Source: Chelonoidis abingdonii (taxonomy: Eukaryota; Chordata; Testudines; Testudinidae). Taken from it: a stretch of 64,000 nucleotides of DNA. This document shows, piece after piece, positions 1 through 13,550 of the stretch. How positions within the stretch are numbered: the first letter of the stretch is position 1; every line of letters starts with the position of its first letter. Position numbers and translations under genes: made by a program. The stretch lies in the NCBI RefSeq assembly GCF_003597395.2, contig NC_133769.1:180819432-180883431 (forward strand), written 5' to 3'. The notes under the pieces were generated by a model. It was not told where the DNA came from. It made no database searches and worked only from the letters and a program-made list of their open reading frames with translations.

Positions 1-62
1 GGGGGCAAGCCCAGAGGTGTCGGGGCTCAGTCCTGGCAAATCCTGACACAAATTAAGTACTG
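1..62. mobile_element. hAT-like short element, right end only
   Basis: The window opens inside a repeat that ends in AAATTAAGTACTG at base 62. It matches the right half of the complete copy at 32135-32294, which ends AAATTAAGCACTG. The left end is outside the window. Family assignment rests on that in-window comparison. Confidence 0.6.
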
Positions 63-2991
63 GGCAGGTGTGTTTCAAAGAAACATGTCTTAGGAGCTAG
101 TGAGGCGGTTTTTAAGCCTGAAAAGTTATGTTTCATTTTAAAGAGGAGAGGAAGCCAATATGTACCCCTTGTTCTCGTTTCCAGGCACACACTAGTATCC
201 CCCATCCCACATAAAGTGCTGCTTTAAATAAAGTATTTTGTGTATTAATGTCAATCGCTACTTTCATTTGATAGTTGTCAAATCTACATTGTGATCACAA
301 CAACCACATATACTATATATACTCAGCCACCTGATGCAGATACATAGCTGAAGATGTCAAAGAAAAAGGACAGACTATTTCATATGAAGCGTCCTGTTTT
401 CTGAATATGTATTTTGCTTACAAAAAGGCACCTAATTGTATGCTCACCTAGCTTTACTTTGCAGTGCAGCTTTCAAGTCTATAAAATGTTGGGGTGGGGG
501 AGGGTAAAGGGAATTTTTGAACAAAACTTTGCTCTTTTGGAATATCAGCTAAAACAATTTTACACTTGAACTTGGTGATCTGAATCAGGAAATTCTTATC
601 GGGCTGACAGCATTTTTAGAGTATGCAGTGCGTGGGTGAAGTGGGACTAATATTGACTTGGCCCTAATGTAGTCATCTGAGAATACATTTTTTGGTTGTT
701 GCTGCATTCCATAAGGTATTATCATTATTATCCATGAAGATTGTTTTCTCCGTACATGGGAAGTGACCCCTAATATCAACTTGCCTGGGAGACACAAATA
801 TGGACAAAAACATTAAAATTCCTAGTGAATGTTATTGTTTCCTTTTTATTCATTGTTGTGTGCGTGAGAGAGAGTTTTTGCAGAAATGATAGGAAAGCTG
901 ACTTTTTCAGGTTGCTCATGTTGTTCACGGGCAATAGGAAAGTTTGCTGTTTTTATCCATTGCAACATGCTTTCAAACTGATTTTTCAAATCTAGATCAG
1001 AGCTTGCAGAATGGAAGACTCTAACTTGTCTGGGAATTTTAGTTTTTAAAGTTTTTCTTGATGTCCATAAGCGTACTTGTTAACTCTAAAAATGTACAGT
1101 GAAAATAAAAATGCTCCATTTAACTTGAAGACCTAAAAGCATAAAATTAGGATTGAAAATGAAGTTTTAGGTTTTGCCTGATTTGGTTACATTGTTCTTA
1201 GGCTTTTGGTATAATGTACACAGTACTTTTTGTAAGGAAATACATTAAACAGTCATTAGATTTAACTAAACTACAGTTTGATGTGGCTATTCCTGCTGCT
1301 TCACGCTTTAGATTGTGATTGTCTTCACATGATAGAGAGGAAAATGAGCTTGCATTCTGCATTTAAGAATATCAGAGGTTTTAAACATGAGTATGATGTT
1401 TGCTCTTCCACTATAAGTTCCACCAAGTATAAAATGTCCCAGAAGCACTGCAGTGAAAGCTTAGTTGCTAGTAAACTTATTTAATTAATAAAGAGAATTG
1501 TTCTTGGGTCAAGTTATTTTATTGCTTTAACAATAAAAGGGATTGTGTTAAATAGACAAAATGAGAGGACATGAAGTTGAACCAATACAATTTATGGGTT
1601 ACTGCAAATAAAAAAAATGCTGTTATTACAAATGTCACATCAATGATTTGTTTTTAATCAGTTCATCCCATTTGCAATAGCTATTCTTAAATAGTTCACA
1701 CTGCTTCTGTTGGGATAAGAGGTTTCTTTATGAATTGTTGAAATTCAGTCTGTAGGACTAGAAAGTGGAGCAGTTCAATAGCTCACTGAACTGGGAATTT
1801 TGGATGTTCTAACAGCTGTGAAATTTGGAGCGGTTTATAAATTTATGTTGTAATGCCCTGAAATCCAACACTTAAAAATAAAACACAAAAACTATATAAT
1901 AGGTTCCTCTTCCATCTGTACAATCACAATGGAATAAATTGTTTTTCGGACAGTGTTCCACACTGCACGAAACAGACAGGTTTCTTCAAAATTAGATTGC
2001 CAGGAATATTCACCCAATCAAGTAATTGGGTGCCTGACGCTCTTTAATGCTTTATAAATGTAACTGTCACTTTTATTCCTTTTTTGTGTTCACCATGTAA
2101 TGCTCTTCTAAGTGCTTGGTAAAGATAAGAACTATTTTAAAGAATTTTCTTCTTTACCTGAATTGAGTCTTTTTTTCAAACCGTGCATTAGTGGTACATC
2201 TTAAAAACAAAACTCTGTATCAAAGCTAATGAGGTGGAGCTCATCCTTGAGATTTCCAAGAACTCGACCTACCTTTTCCAATGTCATTACACAACTGTTG
2301 TTGTGTTTTGGTACTCAATTGGAAAAAAATCAATTTTATGATAAAGAAGATTAATCTGTAGTGGATTCCTTTTGGCCTTGGAGTTTCAGACTCTTTACAG
2401 GGATTTGGTGGTGTGTTCCTTTCGCTGAAGTTTAGGCATCTTGAAGGATTTTTTGTATTGGATACAAAAGTTTCTATTCTTGCTTTTGCTGTCTGGCTTG
2501 CATCTTTTAATAGACCCAAACTAGTTCCTCAGCTAGAGGACCCAATCTGTTTTATACAAGCCGAAGATCTAGCCCATAATAACTATTTGGAAAGATAATC
2601 CTCACTTACTTTTATTGGTACTATATAGGTGTGTTGGCAAGTGTGTTTTTGGCATACAACTAACCGTTGTCACATCAGCCCTGTGAAAGGGTTTTGAAGA
2701 TAATTTTTAAAAAATGGAATAAGAATGCAATGACATCTTCTTTTAAAGTAATCACATGATTTAAAATGATTAAATATCAAATATTTGTTGCATGCAGAAG
2801 TGAAGTCCTGGTAGATTTTTTTTTTAAGTAAATGATTCATCACTCCTTTAAGAGCAACCCCTCTGCCCCTTTATTTCTCTGTCTGTAATTCTGCATGCCC
2901 TAAAATCAATGCAGAATTTCTGGAGCCTTGGCTTTTCACAATTCTGTAGCCAAAAAAAACCCTTAATGGCAAACTAATTTAGCATGGGATT

Positions 2992-3085
2992 TTAAAAGGG
3001 GTTTAAGGGGATTAGGACCCAACACCTGTACATATTCAGTGGGAGTTGGGTCCTAACACCCTTGGGTTTTATTTTTTAATGTCAC
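2992..3085. repeat. Foldback repeat (short dispersed family)
   Basis: TTAGGACCCAAC near 3020 is answered in reverse by GTTGGGTCCTAA near 3047, with further partial complementarity outside. The same unit style (a 'lost' palindrome around CCCATTGA/AGTGGGAGTT) occurs at 63243-63338. Arms are eroded here. Confidence 0.5.
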
Positions 3086-6000
3086 CTAGATCTGTAGGAA
3101 TGCTGAAGCCCAGGGCGTCTGTCCAAGAAAATAGATGGGATATGCATGTGTGCACCCACGCACACACAAAGTGCCAAGTTGGACAAGTGAAAATGAGGCG
3201 CAATCCTTGATTAAGCATTCACCTGCATATTAAGTTTTCCTTTTTTCCTCCTGCCAAAGAGTTGAAAAGTATACCGTACCTGTATATGTGTGATAGTGTT
3301 TTACTTGGGATATACTGCTCCTATTGATGTGCAGTCAGGACCCATGCTTATAGCATTCCACAATATTCAAACTATTAAAATCTGTCTTCTAATTTTTATC
3401 AAAATGCTTCCTCAAGATCTGATTCAAGTCCAATGGGAGCCTTTCCATTAACTTCATTGGGCTTTTGGTCAACCCATAAGGCTCATCTTTAAAAGCATCC
3501 TTCAAGTTCATATTATAGATATAGTTGGCCAAATCCTGCCATAATTTACACCCCATGCAATCCCATTGACATCAGTATATATGGGCTGGCATGCTGTATT
3601 CTTGCTATTCTTGCTAGTATGAATTTCTTATTTATAATTATAATAAATAATTATACTTATCAAGTATATGCCCCCTCTTATTCTCATCCTCTGACTTGGT
3701 GGTTTCTTTCTCTTCCACTCGCTTTCCTGAGATTGCCAACCAGGGTGACAATAGTTGAGTGGGCCATGACTGGTTTATACTGGAACAAGAGTGAGATCTA
3801 AATTTGTAGCCTCTCCATTTCACATGGGCCACCAACATATAGTCAGATGATACCTACTTCCATTCATTCCATCTCAAACCAGATTTAAGATAGTGACCTA
3901 AAGAAGAGAGGTTCAATATCCCATTCCTAATCTGCTGACCCACCCAGTGTCCCTGTGGAAACTTTATTAACCCCAAGTATATATTGTCTAATTCAGGTAT
4001 CTACATCTTTCCATGGAAATAGTTTATTAAACTATATGGCCTCCAGCCCAACACACTGTTTAACAAAGGGTCATTTTAACTGTGCCATGCTCTGTTCCCT
4101 TTCCTCTGCACTGTAACTGATAATCCAAAGGTTCAAGTGAAAAAAATTACCCTAACTTTGCTGTGCAGAACTATGTTGCATATGCTTATCTCCGTACTTA
4201 TTCATTTGTAATTATAACAATTAGCACCTTATGTTTTCAAAGCACCCTAAAAGTACTAACTTGTAGTCAGGAGCTGCATGAAGGAATTTAGCTAGCTAGT
4301 TAGCATCTGATTATTTAAGGATGTCTTCTTTTTCCTTTTTTTTTTGTTAAATGCTTTCTAATGTATGTAGAGGAGCTTCTTTTACAAAGATCCATGCCAC
4401 AGTTTGCTACTAAAATTCCTTTTTGGTCGCTTTTACTAGAGTGACAGACATTTTCTTTCAATGTGCTATTTTCTGAGTCTTGTTGCACAAGATTTTCTAT
4501 CCATTTACACCAATAGAAAGTTTAGCCATTTCAGTTTGATTTGATCAGTGTATATATTTATCCAAAACTCTGAATGCTTATCCAACCTGAACCTTCATAT
4601 TTTTTAAGGCTCACTTGTCCCTAATGATTTGCTATGGACTTTTTTTTTAAATTAGACCTAATAGGATCTAAAAATCAAGAACCCTATTTTTTCCCCCCAT
4701 AGGATGGGCCTGCTTGTGAATAGTTGTCAAAAATAATGTGGCTTTTGGTTTATTCTGCCTACTTCGTAAGGCTGTACTTGTCCAGAGATCCAATGGCACA
4801 TGAACATGATTTGACCCACTACCTTAAATGTCATGCTGGATTCCTTGTCTATGATCTAATCTTAATAGCAGAGTACTGCAGAGACTGAATTCCCTTATTG
4901 GCCACCCTCGTTCCTTGTATGCTAAACTGAGCTTTAATTCTTCTGTCTTCTGGCCCATGTAGAGATATAGGTTTCCAGAGACTATAAAGCTTCAAAAGAG
5001 GTAGGAACGCTTACAAGCTAGAGGTGGTAGTGAAATGGAAAGGAGGATGTCATGACTAGTGCAGAGACCTGGACGTAACTGGGGAGTGTGTTGTGTGAGA
5101 TGGGATCTGATACATATTACTCCACATACAATGCTGTACTTTTGGCTCTATCTAAAAGAGAAGACTAGCAGTCTTAGACTTCAATGATCATATTGTGCAA
5201 TCTGCAGCTGCTTAAATACCTGGCAGAACTGATGGTATGACAAATGTGCAAGTGAAACTGGGTTAGCAAAGATTGTGGTTATCAGCAGCTTAACCAACAC
5301 AAGCAAAAATATGGGTAGATAAATTCAGCCAATGGTCAAGAATCTTGCATCTATTTCAAATAGCACTGATGCAAACATAAATACTCACAAAGAGATCTCT
5401 ACACATATCCAAAGAAGCAGCCCACCAGTTATCAGGCAGGTAGAGAAGTTTAAAGGGGAAGAGAACAATTTGATTTCAGTTAAAGGAAATATCCTCAGAG
5501 AAGGGAGATATTATGTCACCATTAAGTGATCTAATTAGAGATTCTTATTCAATAGAATGTTGTATTTAGTGAAGAGAGGATTGACTATCACTGGCATTTT
5601 GATTGTCAGAGCTTTCCACTTGTGGTATAAAATTGCATATGTCTTTTAAAAAACAACAACCTGTTCAATAGTCTTTTCATAATAGTAAACAGAATCATTT
5701 ATAGATCCTGAAAATTTTATTTTAACATAGAGCAGTTATTCTTAGCTTTGCAAGAGTCATCAATGGTGACTGTCAGTCATTTCACAGTCATCTTTGCCCA
5801 GAAGCTTACGCTTGTCAATAATCAGCACTACTGACTTAAAAAGAGAGGAAAAATACCAAAAATTCAGTGTTTTCTAAAACCAATCAAACAACTGCTTAGA
5901 ATAACTTGTAATGGTTCCACTCGTGGACTAGAGGGGGTTGGGGAGAGAGGAAAATTGAAATGGAAAATAAATCAGATTCATAGACTGTGGTAAGCAGAAC

Positions 6001-6260
6001 ATTCCTGCACAAAGAAGCAACTCTGGAGATATGTTTTAATTTCCTGAACTCCAGTCTCTTTACAGGAACATTGAAAGACTTCCTTCCGGATAACTAAGTC
6101 AATCCAGGGGCTATATTAAACAGCGTGTGTCTAAATAATTGTGTGCATGCATATATATTCATATATTTGCAGTGTAAATATATGTGGTATATCCATGATA
6201 TATATCAACTTCTACAGTGCTCTATACATACTTTATTAAGGTCTGGCATATAGCCTCAGG

Positions 6261-6458
6261 CAGGGGTAGTCAATTATTTTTTGTCAAAGTCCAAATTTCG
6301 TGGTCAAGATATAGTCAAAGTCCAGACTCCAGAGAAAATAATAATAATTAAAAAATCTCAATAGTGATAATAATAAGTAAATAAAAAGATTTCAGGGTCT
6401 GTTCAAAAGTATCTTATGGTCTGGATTTGGCCTGCAGTCTCCCTCTTGACTGCTCCTG
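6261..6458. mobile_element. Non-autonomous hAT-like element
   Basis: The ends are inverted: CAGGGGTAGTCAA on the left and TTGACTGCTCCTG on the right. Flanking octamers GCCTCAGG (6253-6260) and GCCTAGGG (6459-6466) agree at 6 of 8 bases, as expected for an old hAT 8-bp target duplication. There is no coding capacity. The interior is AT-rich with ATA-type runs. Confidence 0.65.
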
Positions 6459-6751
6459 GCCTAGGGTCTGATATAGACTCTAATATATCAATATCTGTTA
6501 GACACCTATAAAACTTTCTCTCTTGGTTTAAAACAGAAACAATAAAAACTCTCACACTTCTGGCCTGGTTTTTAATGAGAACTGGGGTTTGCACATCTAC
6601 AGTTTGTGTAATGTTGTGGCACTGTCACATATATGAAGTACAAGATATGTGTTATATATTGTAAATTCTATAACCCTATATAGTGTATTAAGGCCTGATC
6701 CTTCCTTCCTAAGACGAAAATATTAACTTCATTGGAAGTCTTGCCTGAGTA

Positions 6752-6941
6752 CAGCAGCGCCGCTAGCTTTTTTGGCACCCTAGTCGGTGGAAGGTCCCGC
6801 CCCCGAAATACCGCCCCTGACGGGTGGCAGAAGGTCTCGCTCCCAAAATACCACCGACGACCAGGGCGACCACAGATCCGGCCGCCGCGTTCACTGCCCC
6901 TCAAATGTTAGGCGGTCGCCTAATGGATTGTGCCGGCCCTG
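6752..6941. mobile_element. GC-rich hAT-like element
   Basis: A GC-rich island (CGCC, CCGCCC, GGCCGCCGCG) in an AT-rich intron begins CAGCAGCGCCGC and ends GTGCCGGCCCTG, which are imperfect inverted ends. Flanking octamers CCTGAGTA and CACAAGTA agree at 5 of 8, so the duplication is weak. The overlapping short frames on both strands (for example 6668-6904 and 6787-6972) are by-products of its composition. Confidence 0.5.
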
Positions 6942-9049
6942 CACAAGTAAGAATTGCAAGATGGGACCTTAGGAGAACATCATGTTGTGTAATTTTGTGT
7001 TAATACAATTTTTAAAAACATATTAATAACATATACTATGTTCTCATCGCCCAAAATTTTCCATTCAAAAAAATTTGCCTGACATAATTTAATACACAGC
7101 TAGCTAGCTATGTTTTCATTTCTAAAGTAAAGTGTTCACTTTTAAAGTGAAACCATTCAGAGTTTTGCTATTATCTTCTGCACATTTGTCTTTCCTCCCC
7201 CAGTTTGTGTGTAATGTGGAAGGGGCTTGGTATAAAATGTGAGTTCCTCTAACCATATGTCTAAATAAACAATATTCCACAAAGCAATTGCTCAGTGAGA
7301 CTTGCTCTCTATTAACTTGAATTGAATTTCCAAAAGTCATTTAGGATCGTCTGAATCATAAATAAAATAAACTGACCTATGGTTATTATATCCATCACAG
7401 AATTTTGTATAATGTCATCAAAATTTGAATGATTACTTCATTGTTGTAGTGTTCAGTCAACTAAACTATTACCTTAATAGTACAATCCAAGAGTAGGTTC
7501 TGCAGTATGTTGACTCTACTAAAATTGTGGATGTCAGGCTTATAGGTTTGTTAGGTCCATTTGCAGTATTTGGATTATGGTGATTGTAGTGAATTGATTA
7601 AATAACATGCATTTTCTAGTAATCACTAATAAGTAATACTTGTGTTTCTACTTCATTTCACAGTAATTAAACACTGTCTTTTTAAATATTCCAACTGTAA
7701 CTGATTCTGTAATTTGCCAGATTGCAATCGAGCTTCCGATTATATAAAATATTAAAATCAATTTAGTATGCGCTTCTGTAGAAGGAAGTTCATAAACTAT
7801 CTAGGAACCAAAATGTGCTAGCTAAATAATACATTTGTAGGAAAAGGTGAGGGCCATAACCATGAGGAGATATTGATGGCGCTAAAATGTTGCCAAGCAA
7901 ATCATAATAGATGGGTCAAGCTCTACCTTTTAAAAGAAGCTACTGAGTACTGATGCATGTGTACTTCAGTCATGTCTGTGTCGCTGAATCTTGTCTCTGT
8001 GTAGAGTTGGTTGTTTAAATAGCTGGCTGGCTGTGAGCTGTTGCTGTTGCAGCCTATTGGTTGTGGTGAGCTTACTTTCTGTGAAAACTGTTGTAAACTG
8101 GAACATCTGAAAAATATGTTCCATGCAAAATTGATTTTCACACAAATTTATTTTGACATTTTGGTTTGATTTGAGGGAGCAAAGAGTTGGGAATAGTTGT
8201 TCACATGCTTCTGACTTTTTGTTGTTGTTAAAGTTTCTATATATATTGTTTGGGGGTTTGTCAATGTTTTTTTTTTCTTCCAAAATTATGTTTAATTATT
8301 GCTGACTTGACTGTTGTTGCTACCCCGTTCCTCCCCCTCCCCCCCTTTTTTGTTTTACAAATTGTTATGTAAAAGGAAAAATGCAACACAGGCTTAAATG
8401 AGGGAGGAAAACTTTTTTTCTACTATCAATGGCATTACTTTGTGCTATGAAACTTCTCAAAAAGGGTCAGATTCTGCCACTTTTATTTATGTGTAGTAGT
8501 ATGTCACTCTGTAAGTGGTCTATGAATTATCTCAGGGGCCAAAGGAGTTATGAACTCTGTCACTGTGGAACATTAAAACAGAGATACATAGTTTCAGGGT
8601 TTTTCTACAGAGGTCCTGGTTTACTCCGTTTCTTGGCAAACACCCAGAAGCATTCATTCGAAAGTTGAGAGTTTATTGATCAAACAACTCCCCCCTCCCC
8701 AAGAAATTAAAACAGACATTTATATTGAAACTGAAATTGAGAGATTACGCAAAACAAACAATCAAAAACCTATTAAAGTCTCTGCTTTTGGAGGCAAAAT
8801 GCAAGCATCTCTCATTTTCATTAACAGCTTTCTTTGATGAAAAGGAAGGGTTAATTTTACCCTCAATTCTGATGTGTGAAAGGATATTCACTTCTGTTTT
8901 TAACAGTCAAAGGTGGAGGAGAGATCGATGGGGGAAATACATTTTTTGTTGATGTTTCTGAAAAACTGAGAGGCTGGTCAGTTAGGAATGGATGCTTTAG
9001 TCTTTCAGATTACCCATGACACCTGTTGCTTGGACTCAGGCTCACATGC

Positions 9050-9988
9050 TGTCATAGCTTTCCTACTCAGATCTGAACCTTAGAGTTCAGAAAATAAGAT
9101 GCTAGCATGAAACCTCCAACCTTAATTACCAGCTTAGATCTGATAGCGCTGCCACCAGCCAGATTCCAGTGTCTGGCGCACTCTGGGCTCCCAAACCTCC
9201 TCCTTCAGTCGTTTACAATTTTCCTGTCAGGAGGACCCCAAGAAACCATTCAGATGCCCCTGAGTCACCACCCCAACCAGGACCAATAACCCTTCCCGTT
9301 AACCCTGCTCACATCAACAGTTTCATTTCGCATCCCAATGCTGCGACCCACACCATAAGAGAGATGGACCCATGGATGAAATACACGTACACTACTTTCA
9401 TTCCTTATACCCTCACGCAAAACAGAAGAGATCCCAGTGTTCTTCACCCTCAAGTCAAGATCCTGCAAAGTAAGACTTTGCAACTCTGACAAAAGATGTT
9501 CCCCCTCCCAGTTCTTTGCCCTGAGAGAGACCGTACCCTGGCAACAGAGATTCCTATCTCCCTGAGCCTCAACTAGAAAAGAAAACCCTCCAACAAGTTT
9601 AAAAGAAAGTTTATATAAAAAGAAAGAAAAAGACATAAAACTGGTACTCTGTATCAAGGTTGCAAATAACAGATCAAATTGCTTAAAAAGAAAATCGAAT
9701 AAACAGCCTTATCCAAAAGATATAAATTTAAAAATTCCAGCAAACTACACAACTGATAAATACAAACAAATAAAAACCTATTGTCTGGAAACAGAAGTTA
9801 TAGAAAGCTCTGGAGAGAGACAGTTCACCTCAGAGCCGAGAGCAACAGAGAGAGAAAGACACAACTACCCAGCAGTTCCTCCCTTGAAGGATTTGAAAAA
9901 TCTTGTTTCTGAAATATGGTCTCTCCGGCAAGGCTCTTGGTCTACCGACCTTTGCAAGCGTGCAGAATAAATTAACCCCTTAGCTATG
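9050..9988 (-). mobile_element. LTR-type retroelement copy, antisense, diverged
   Basis: This stretch aligns by eye along its length with 54360-55220: shared landmarks are TTAGATCTGATA followed by CGCTGCCACCA, the polyadenylation-like antisense block of A-rich sequence, and a terminal ATTAACCC(C)TTA. It starts TGTCATAG. Orientation is assigned by the T-to-A composition: the long A-rich run on + would be the transcribed U-rich/A-signal region on the minus strand. No retroviral or gypsy gene accompanies it, so it looks solo or truncated. Confidence 0.55.
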
Positions 9989-10619
9989 TTTCATACTGAC
10001 AATGCCCATGTCGGTATAATAACAGGCTTGGTCTTTCTCCCTCACGACAAGCACAGGCTAGGGCTGTCTCATCTTGCTGTGGTAAAACATGGAAGACAAA
10101 GTTTGATCAGGATTCATGATGAAAACGCAGATATTGACGAGATCAGGGAGGAGTCGGAAAAAGAACAGCTGAGGGGACAGAAAGTACCCAAATAGGGAAG
10201 AGAGAGAAAGAAACTTCATCTACCTTTTGATAGCTGAACAATTCAGTTACCTCACTGACGGAAGGACTCCGCAAGAATCTGGATTCATTATGCAATAGGA
10301 ACTGACCATCTCAGGAACTAGCAAGGATCACAAGTTCCCTTGCACAAAACGCACAGGCCTAATGTCCTATTTATTAGGAAGGAATCCTTCCATCTGGTCT
10401 GCTCCCTCTGTCTGAGGTGAGGAAGGTTAAACGCATTGAGATCGAGCATTGGTGCCATGATTAATAGCAGAACACAGGACTACAGAGTAAACAAGTGAGA
10501 CTGGAGCCTGAATATGCAGTCAAACAGTGTACCTCCTTAGTATGCCAAACCGAAGGCTAAGCTGCATTTACCTGGAGAGCCCCTGTTACTAAAAGTTAGG
10601 GCATCGATTTAGTCAGCAG
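9989..10619. other. Unassigned stretch between LTR copy and CR1
   Basis: No recognisable gene or repeat ends were found. One 69-residue open frame (9986-10195, +) has a charged tail but no domain I recognise. The position between two transposon copies suggests it is part of a decayed insertion. Confidence 0.3.
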
Positions 10620-11327
10620 ATTTGAGAGGGACTAGTGAGCATGCAATACAAGCCAACAATTCCTCATATTGACATTTGGAGTACATGTGTATTCCACCAA
10701 TTTGCGGCAGCGGCCGACGACACTACACGGATTAAGAGGGTAGATAGGTGGAAAAATTGGAAAGAGGGTCCAGCAGGGGAACAATTAATATTGATTAGGT
10801 TGCGGAGCACTAGGAACGCCCACATGAACCTGATAGAAGAGAGGCTAAGAGGAGTGGGATTAGTTTAGTCTGGCACGCAATGAAGAGAATGAGGGGGCAA
10901 TTGATACGCTAATTTCTAACTACACTGAAAGGGGGTCCAAAGAGGATGATCTAAGACTGTCTTCAGTGGTAGCCAGAATAGACTTCAATCCTGATCATTC
11001 CGTGCATCTGGTGATCCACAATCCGAGAGCGCTACCAACCTAGGTACCATGCCAAGCGGAGCTACTCAGGTTGTCGCTCGAGAGGGAGGTTTAAGGTTGG
11101 ATATTTAGGGAACTTTTCACTCGAGGGCTGGTGAGCTAGTGGAATGGCGTTTACCCTCATTTGGGAAAAAAAAGGTGGCGCCGAATCCCTTCCTTAGAAG
11201 TTTAAGGCAGGCTTGACAAAGCCCTGGCTGGGATGATTTAGTTGGGGTTGGTCCTGCTTTGAGCAGGGGGTTGGACTAGATGACCTCCTGAGGTCCCTTC
11301 CAACCCTGATATTCTATGATTCTATGA
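10620..11327 (+). mobile_element. CR1 LINE, 3' fragment
   Basis: The right end carries the CR1 tail: TTGGACTAGATGACCTCC, AGGTCCCTTCCAACCCTG and a short ATTCTATG repeat instead of poly(A). The body matches the better-preserved copy at 20220-20775 with many substitutions and small indels, so the reverse transcriptase frame is broken. The 5' part is missing, as is usual for CR1. Confidence 0.85.
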
Positions 11328-11344
11328 GACAAGTTGGGAAGCCA

Positions 11345-11650
11345 AGTTGGGTCAAGGTGAGCTGGGATGGGATGAGGTAGATTTTTTTTTCAAAGTCTCT
11401 CTTAAGAACCCATAAAGGGGAAAAGTGGGTGCTATAATACATCTCCTCATTTTTTGTCCTCCAATTAGAGCTGATATCTGCCACACCAATATTGGTCCAC
11501 TAATTTCTGAACCCGTATCATCTTGTGTATTAAGTCCAACCTCAACAGAATTCTTGAATCCTATCATTAGACCTTTTTTTGTTTGGACGAATTTAGTTTC
11601 CCTGTCAAGTTTTCTTGTACTTGTTCATAACATTCATTATTGAAAACAAC
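11345..11650. repeat. Dispersed repeat, related to 16600-16900
   Basis: Shared landmarks with 16.6-16.9 kb include TTTGTCC(A/T)CC followed by ATTAG, a TGGT(C/T)CACT(A/G)ATTT block and the order of T-rich segments. It probably derives from an LTR-type element in antisense, but no termini were identified. Confidence 0.4.
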
Positions 11651-11659
11651 TTGGCCTAT

Positions 11660-11905
11660 TTTAACAACAAGCAACAAATATGATTAGGGGTATGGAACAG
11701 CTTCCATATAAGGAGAGATTAATAAAACTGTGACTTTTCGGCGTGGAAAGGGAGGATATGATAGAGGTCTGTAAAATCATGACTGGTGTGAAGAAACTAA
11801 ATGAGGACGTGTTATTCACTCTTTCTCATAACACAAGAACTAGGGATCACCAGATGAAATTAATAGGGATCAGGTTTAAAACAAACAAAAGGAAGACAAA
11901 CGCAA
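11660..11905 (+). mobile_element. CR1 LINE fragment (second subfamily)
   Basis: The sequence from 'atgattaggggtatggaaca' through 'aaacaaacaaaaggaag' is the C-terminal reverse-transcriptase end of a CR1 subfamily. The same segment recurs at 13551-13740. It breaks off near 11905, where an unrelated GC-richer segment starts. Confidence 0.75.
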
Positions 11906-12190
11906 GCTTAGCACACAGCAAGTAACCTGCAAAAACAACCATACACTACAGACAGCCACTTTCCCCAAGGGTGCTGTATTTGCTCCTCCTTCACCTGGAG
12001 AACTCCCTTGCAAAATTCTCTGTTAGCAGCCCCAGTTCACAAAGCTCCCTGGTTGTTTGTACACTGCTTTACAAAGCTCTGGCCTTCTTGATAGCCCCGC
12101 CCACTGACTAAGGCTCAGCCAATTAACAGAGGCTTCTAGCTTTCAAACCTTACTTTGAAGCTCACAGCTTCCAACTGCCAGCCACAGCCA
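11906..12190. repeat. Unassigned segment within CR1 remains
   Basis: This 285-bp stretch separates two pieces of CR1. It is richer in C and G than its surroundings and contains CCCCGCCCACTGACTAAGG. I could not identify ends or family; it is probably a further insertion, possibly LTR-derived. Confidence 0.3.
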
Positions 12191-12519
12191 AATTAAGTGT
12201 AAAAATGTAATAAGAAAAGCCAAAGAGGAGCCTAAAGAACAGCTAGCCAAAAACTCAAAAGGTAATATATTTTTTTTAATTACATCAGAAGCAGGAAGCC
12301 TGCTAAACAGCCAGTGGGGACCCTGGATGATCAGGATACAAAAGGAGCACTTAAAGATGATAAAGTCATTGTGGAGAAACTAAATGGATTCTTTGCTTCA
12401 GTCTTCATGGATGTTAGGGAGATTCCCAATCCTGAGCCAGCTTTTGTAGGTGACAAATCTGAGGAACTGTCACAGATTAAAGTGTCACTAGAGGAGGTTT
12501 TGGAATTAATTGATAAACT
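12191..12519 (+). mobile_element. CR1 LINE fragment upstream of RT core
   Basis: The + frame at 12314-12517 reads as the linker between endonuclease and reverse transcriptase of CR1, with a characteristic LNGFFASVF motif and acidic stretch. It runs into the assembly gap, so whether it continues into an RT core is unknown. Confidence 0.7.
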
Positions 12520-12745
12520 NNNNNNNNNNNNNNNNNNNNNNNNNNNNNNNNNNNNNNNNNNNNNNNNNNNNNNNNNNNNNNNNNNNNNNNNNNNNNNNNN
12601 NNNNNNNNNNNNNNNNNNNNNNNNNNNNNNNNNNNNNNNNNNNNNNNNNNNNNNNNNNNNNNNNNNNNNNNNNNNNNNNNNNNNNNNNNNNNNNNNNNNN
12701 NNNNNNNNNNNNNNNNNNNNNNNNNNNNNNNNNNNNNNNNNNNNN
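12520..12745. other. Assembly gap (226 N)
   Basis: A run of N. It sits inside CR1 sequence, which suggests the assembler failed at a repeat. Size may not be exact. A single further N occurs at 36953 before a C homopolymer. Confidence 0.99.
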
Positions 12746-13550
12746 GTTCCATTCCTTCTTTAACTTTCTCTCAGATGCGACCCGTTCAAAGCCCTAATTA
12801 TTTTAGTTGGCCCTTCTCTGAAGCCTTTTCTAGTGCCAGTATATCTTTTTTGATTTATAGGAGACCACATTCTGTATGGGGCAGTTATTCAAGTATGTGG
12901 GACCATCAATTTATATTAAGGGCAATAATATATTCTCTGTCTTATTTCTCTATTCCCCTTTTTAATAGACCTAAATCCTGTTTGCTTTTTGACTGCCTCT
13001 GCACACTGCTTGGAACGTCTTCAGAGAACTATTCCATGATGACTTCCAAGATCTTTTTCCTGTTTTTGTTTGTAGCGTAAATTAGCCCCCCATCATATTG
13101 TCTTATGAATAGTTGGGGTTATTTTTTCCAATGTTGCAAAAACTTTACATTTATCCACATTAAATTTCATTTTTGCCAATTTGTTGCCAATCACTTAGTT
13201 TTGTGAGTCTTTTTGAATTCTTCACAGTCTGCTTTGGTCTTAACTATCTTTGAGCAGTGTTAGTTTCATCTGCAAACTTTGCCGCCCTCACTGTTTACCC
13301 TTTCTCCAGATCATTTATGAATAAGTTGAGTAGGATTGGTCCTAGACTGACTCTTCGGGGAAACACCACTAGTTACCCTCTTCATTTTGAAAATTTACCA
13401 TTTATTCTACCTTTTTCCTGTCTTTTTAAACCAGTTCTCAGTCCATGAGAAGGACCTTCCCTTATCCATGACAGCTTAATTTACGTAAGAGCCTTTTGGT
13501 GAGGGACCTTGTCAAAGGCTTCTGGAAAATCTAAAGTATACTATGTACTG
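12746..13550 (-). mobile_element. CR1 LINE reverse-transcriptase fragment, inverted
   Basis: Read on the minus strand this is the CR1 reverse transcriptase from the 'FDKVPH'-type region (near 13500) to the C-terminal part (near 12760), full of small indels. Its left edge abuts the gap. Its end point in the CR1 consensus is directly followed, in consensus order, by the plus-strand piece that begins at 13551; see the finding on twin priming. Confidence 0.75.

Noticed and set aside
9265..9657. 130-residue minus-strand frame
   Set aside because: Lies within an LTR-type repeat and has no gag, pol or env signature.
12520..12745. Open frames across the N run
   Set aside because: Unknown bases translated as X; no information.
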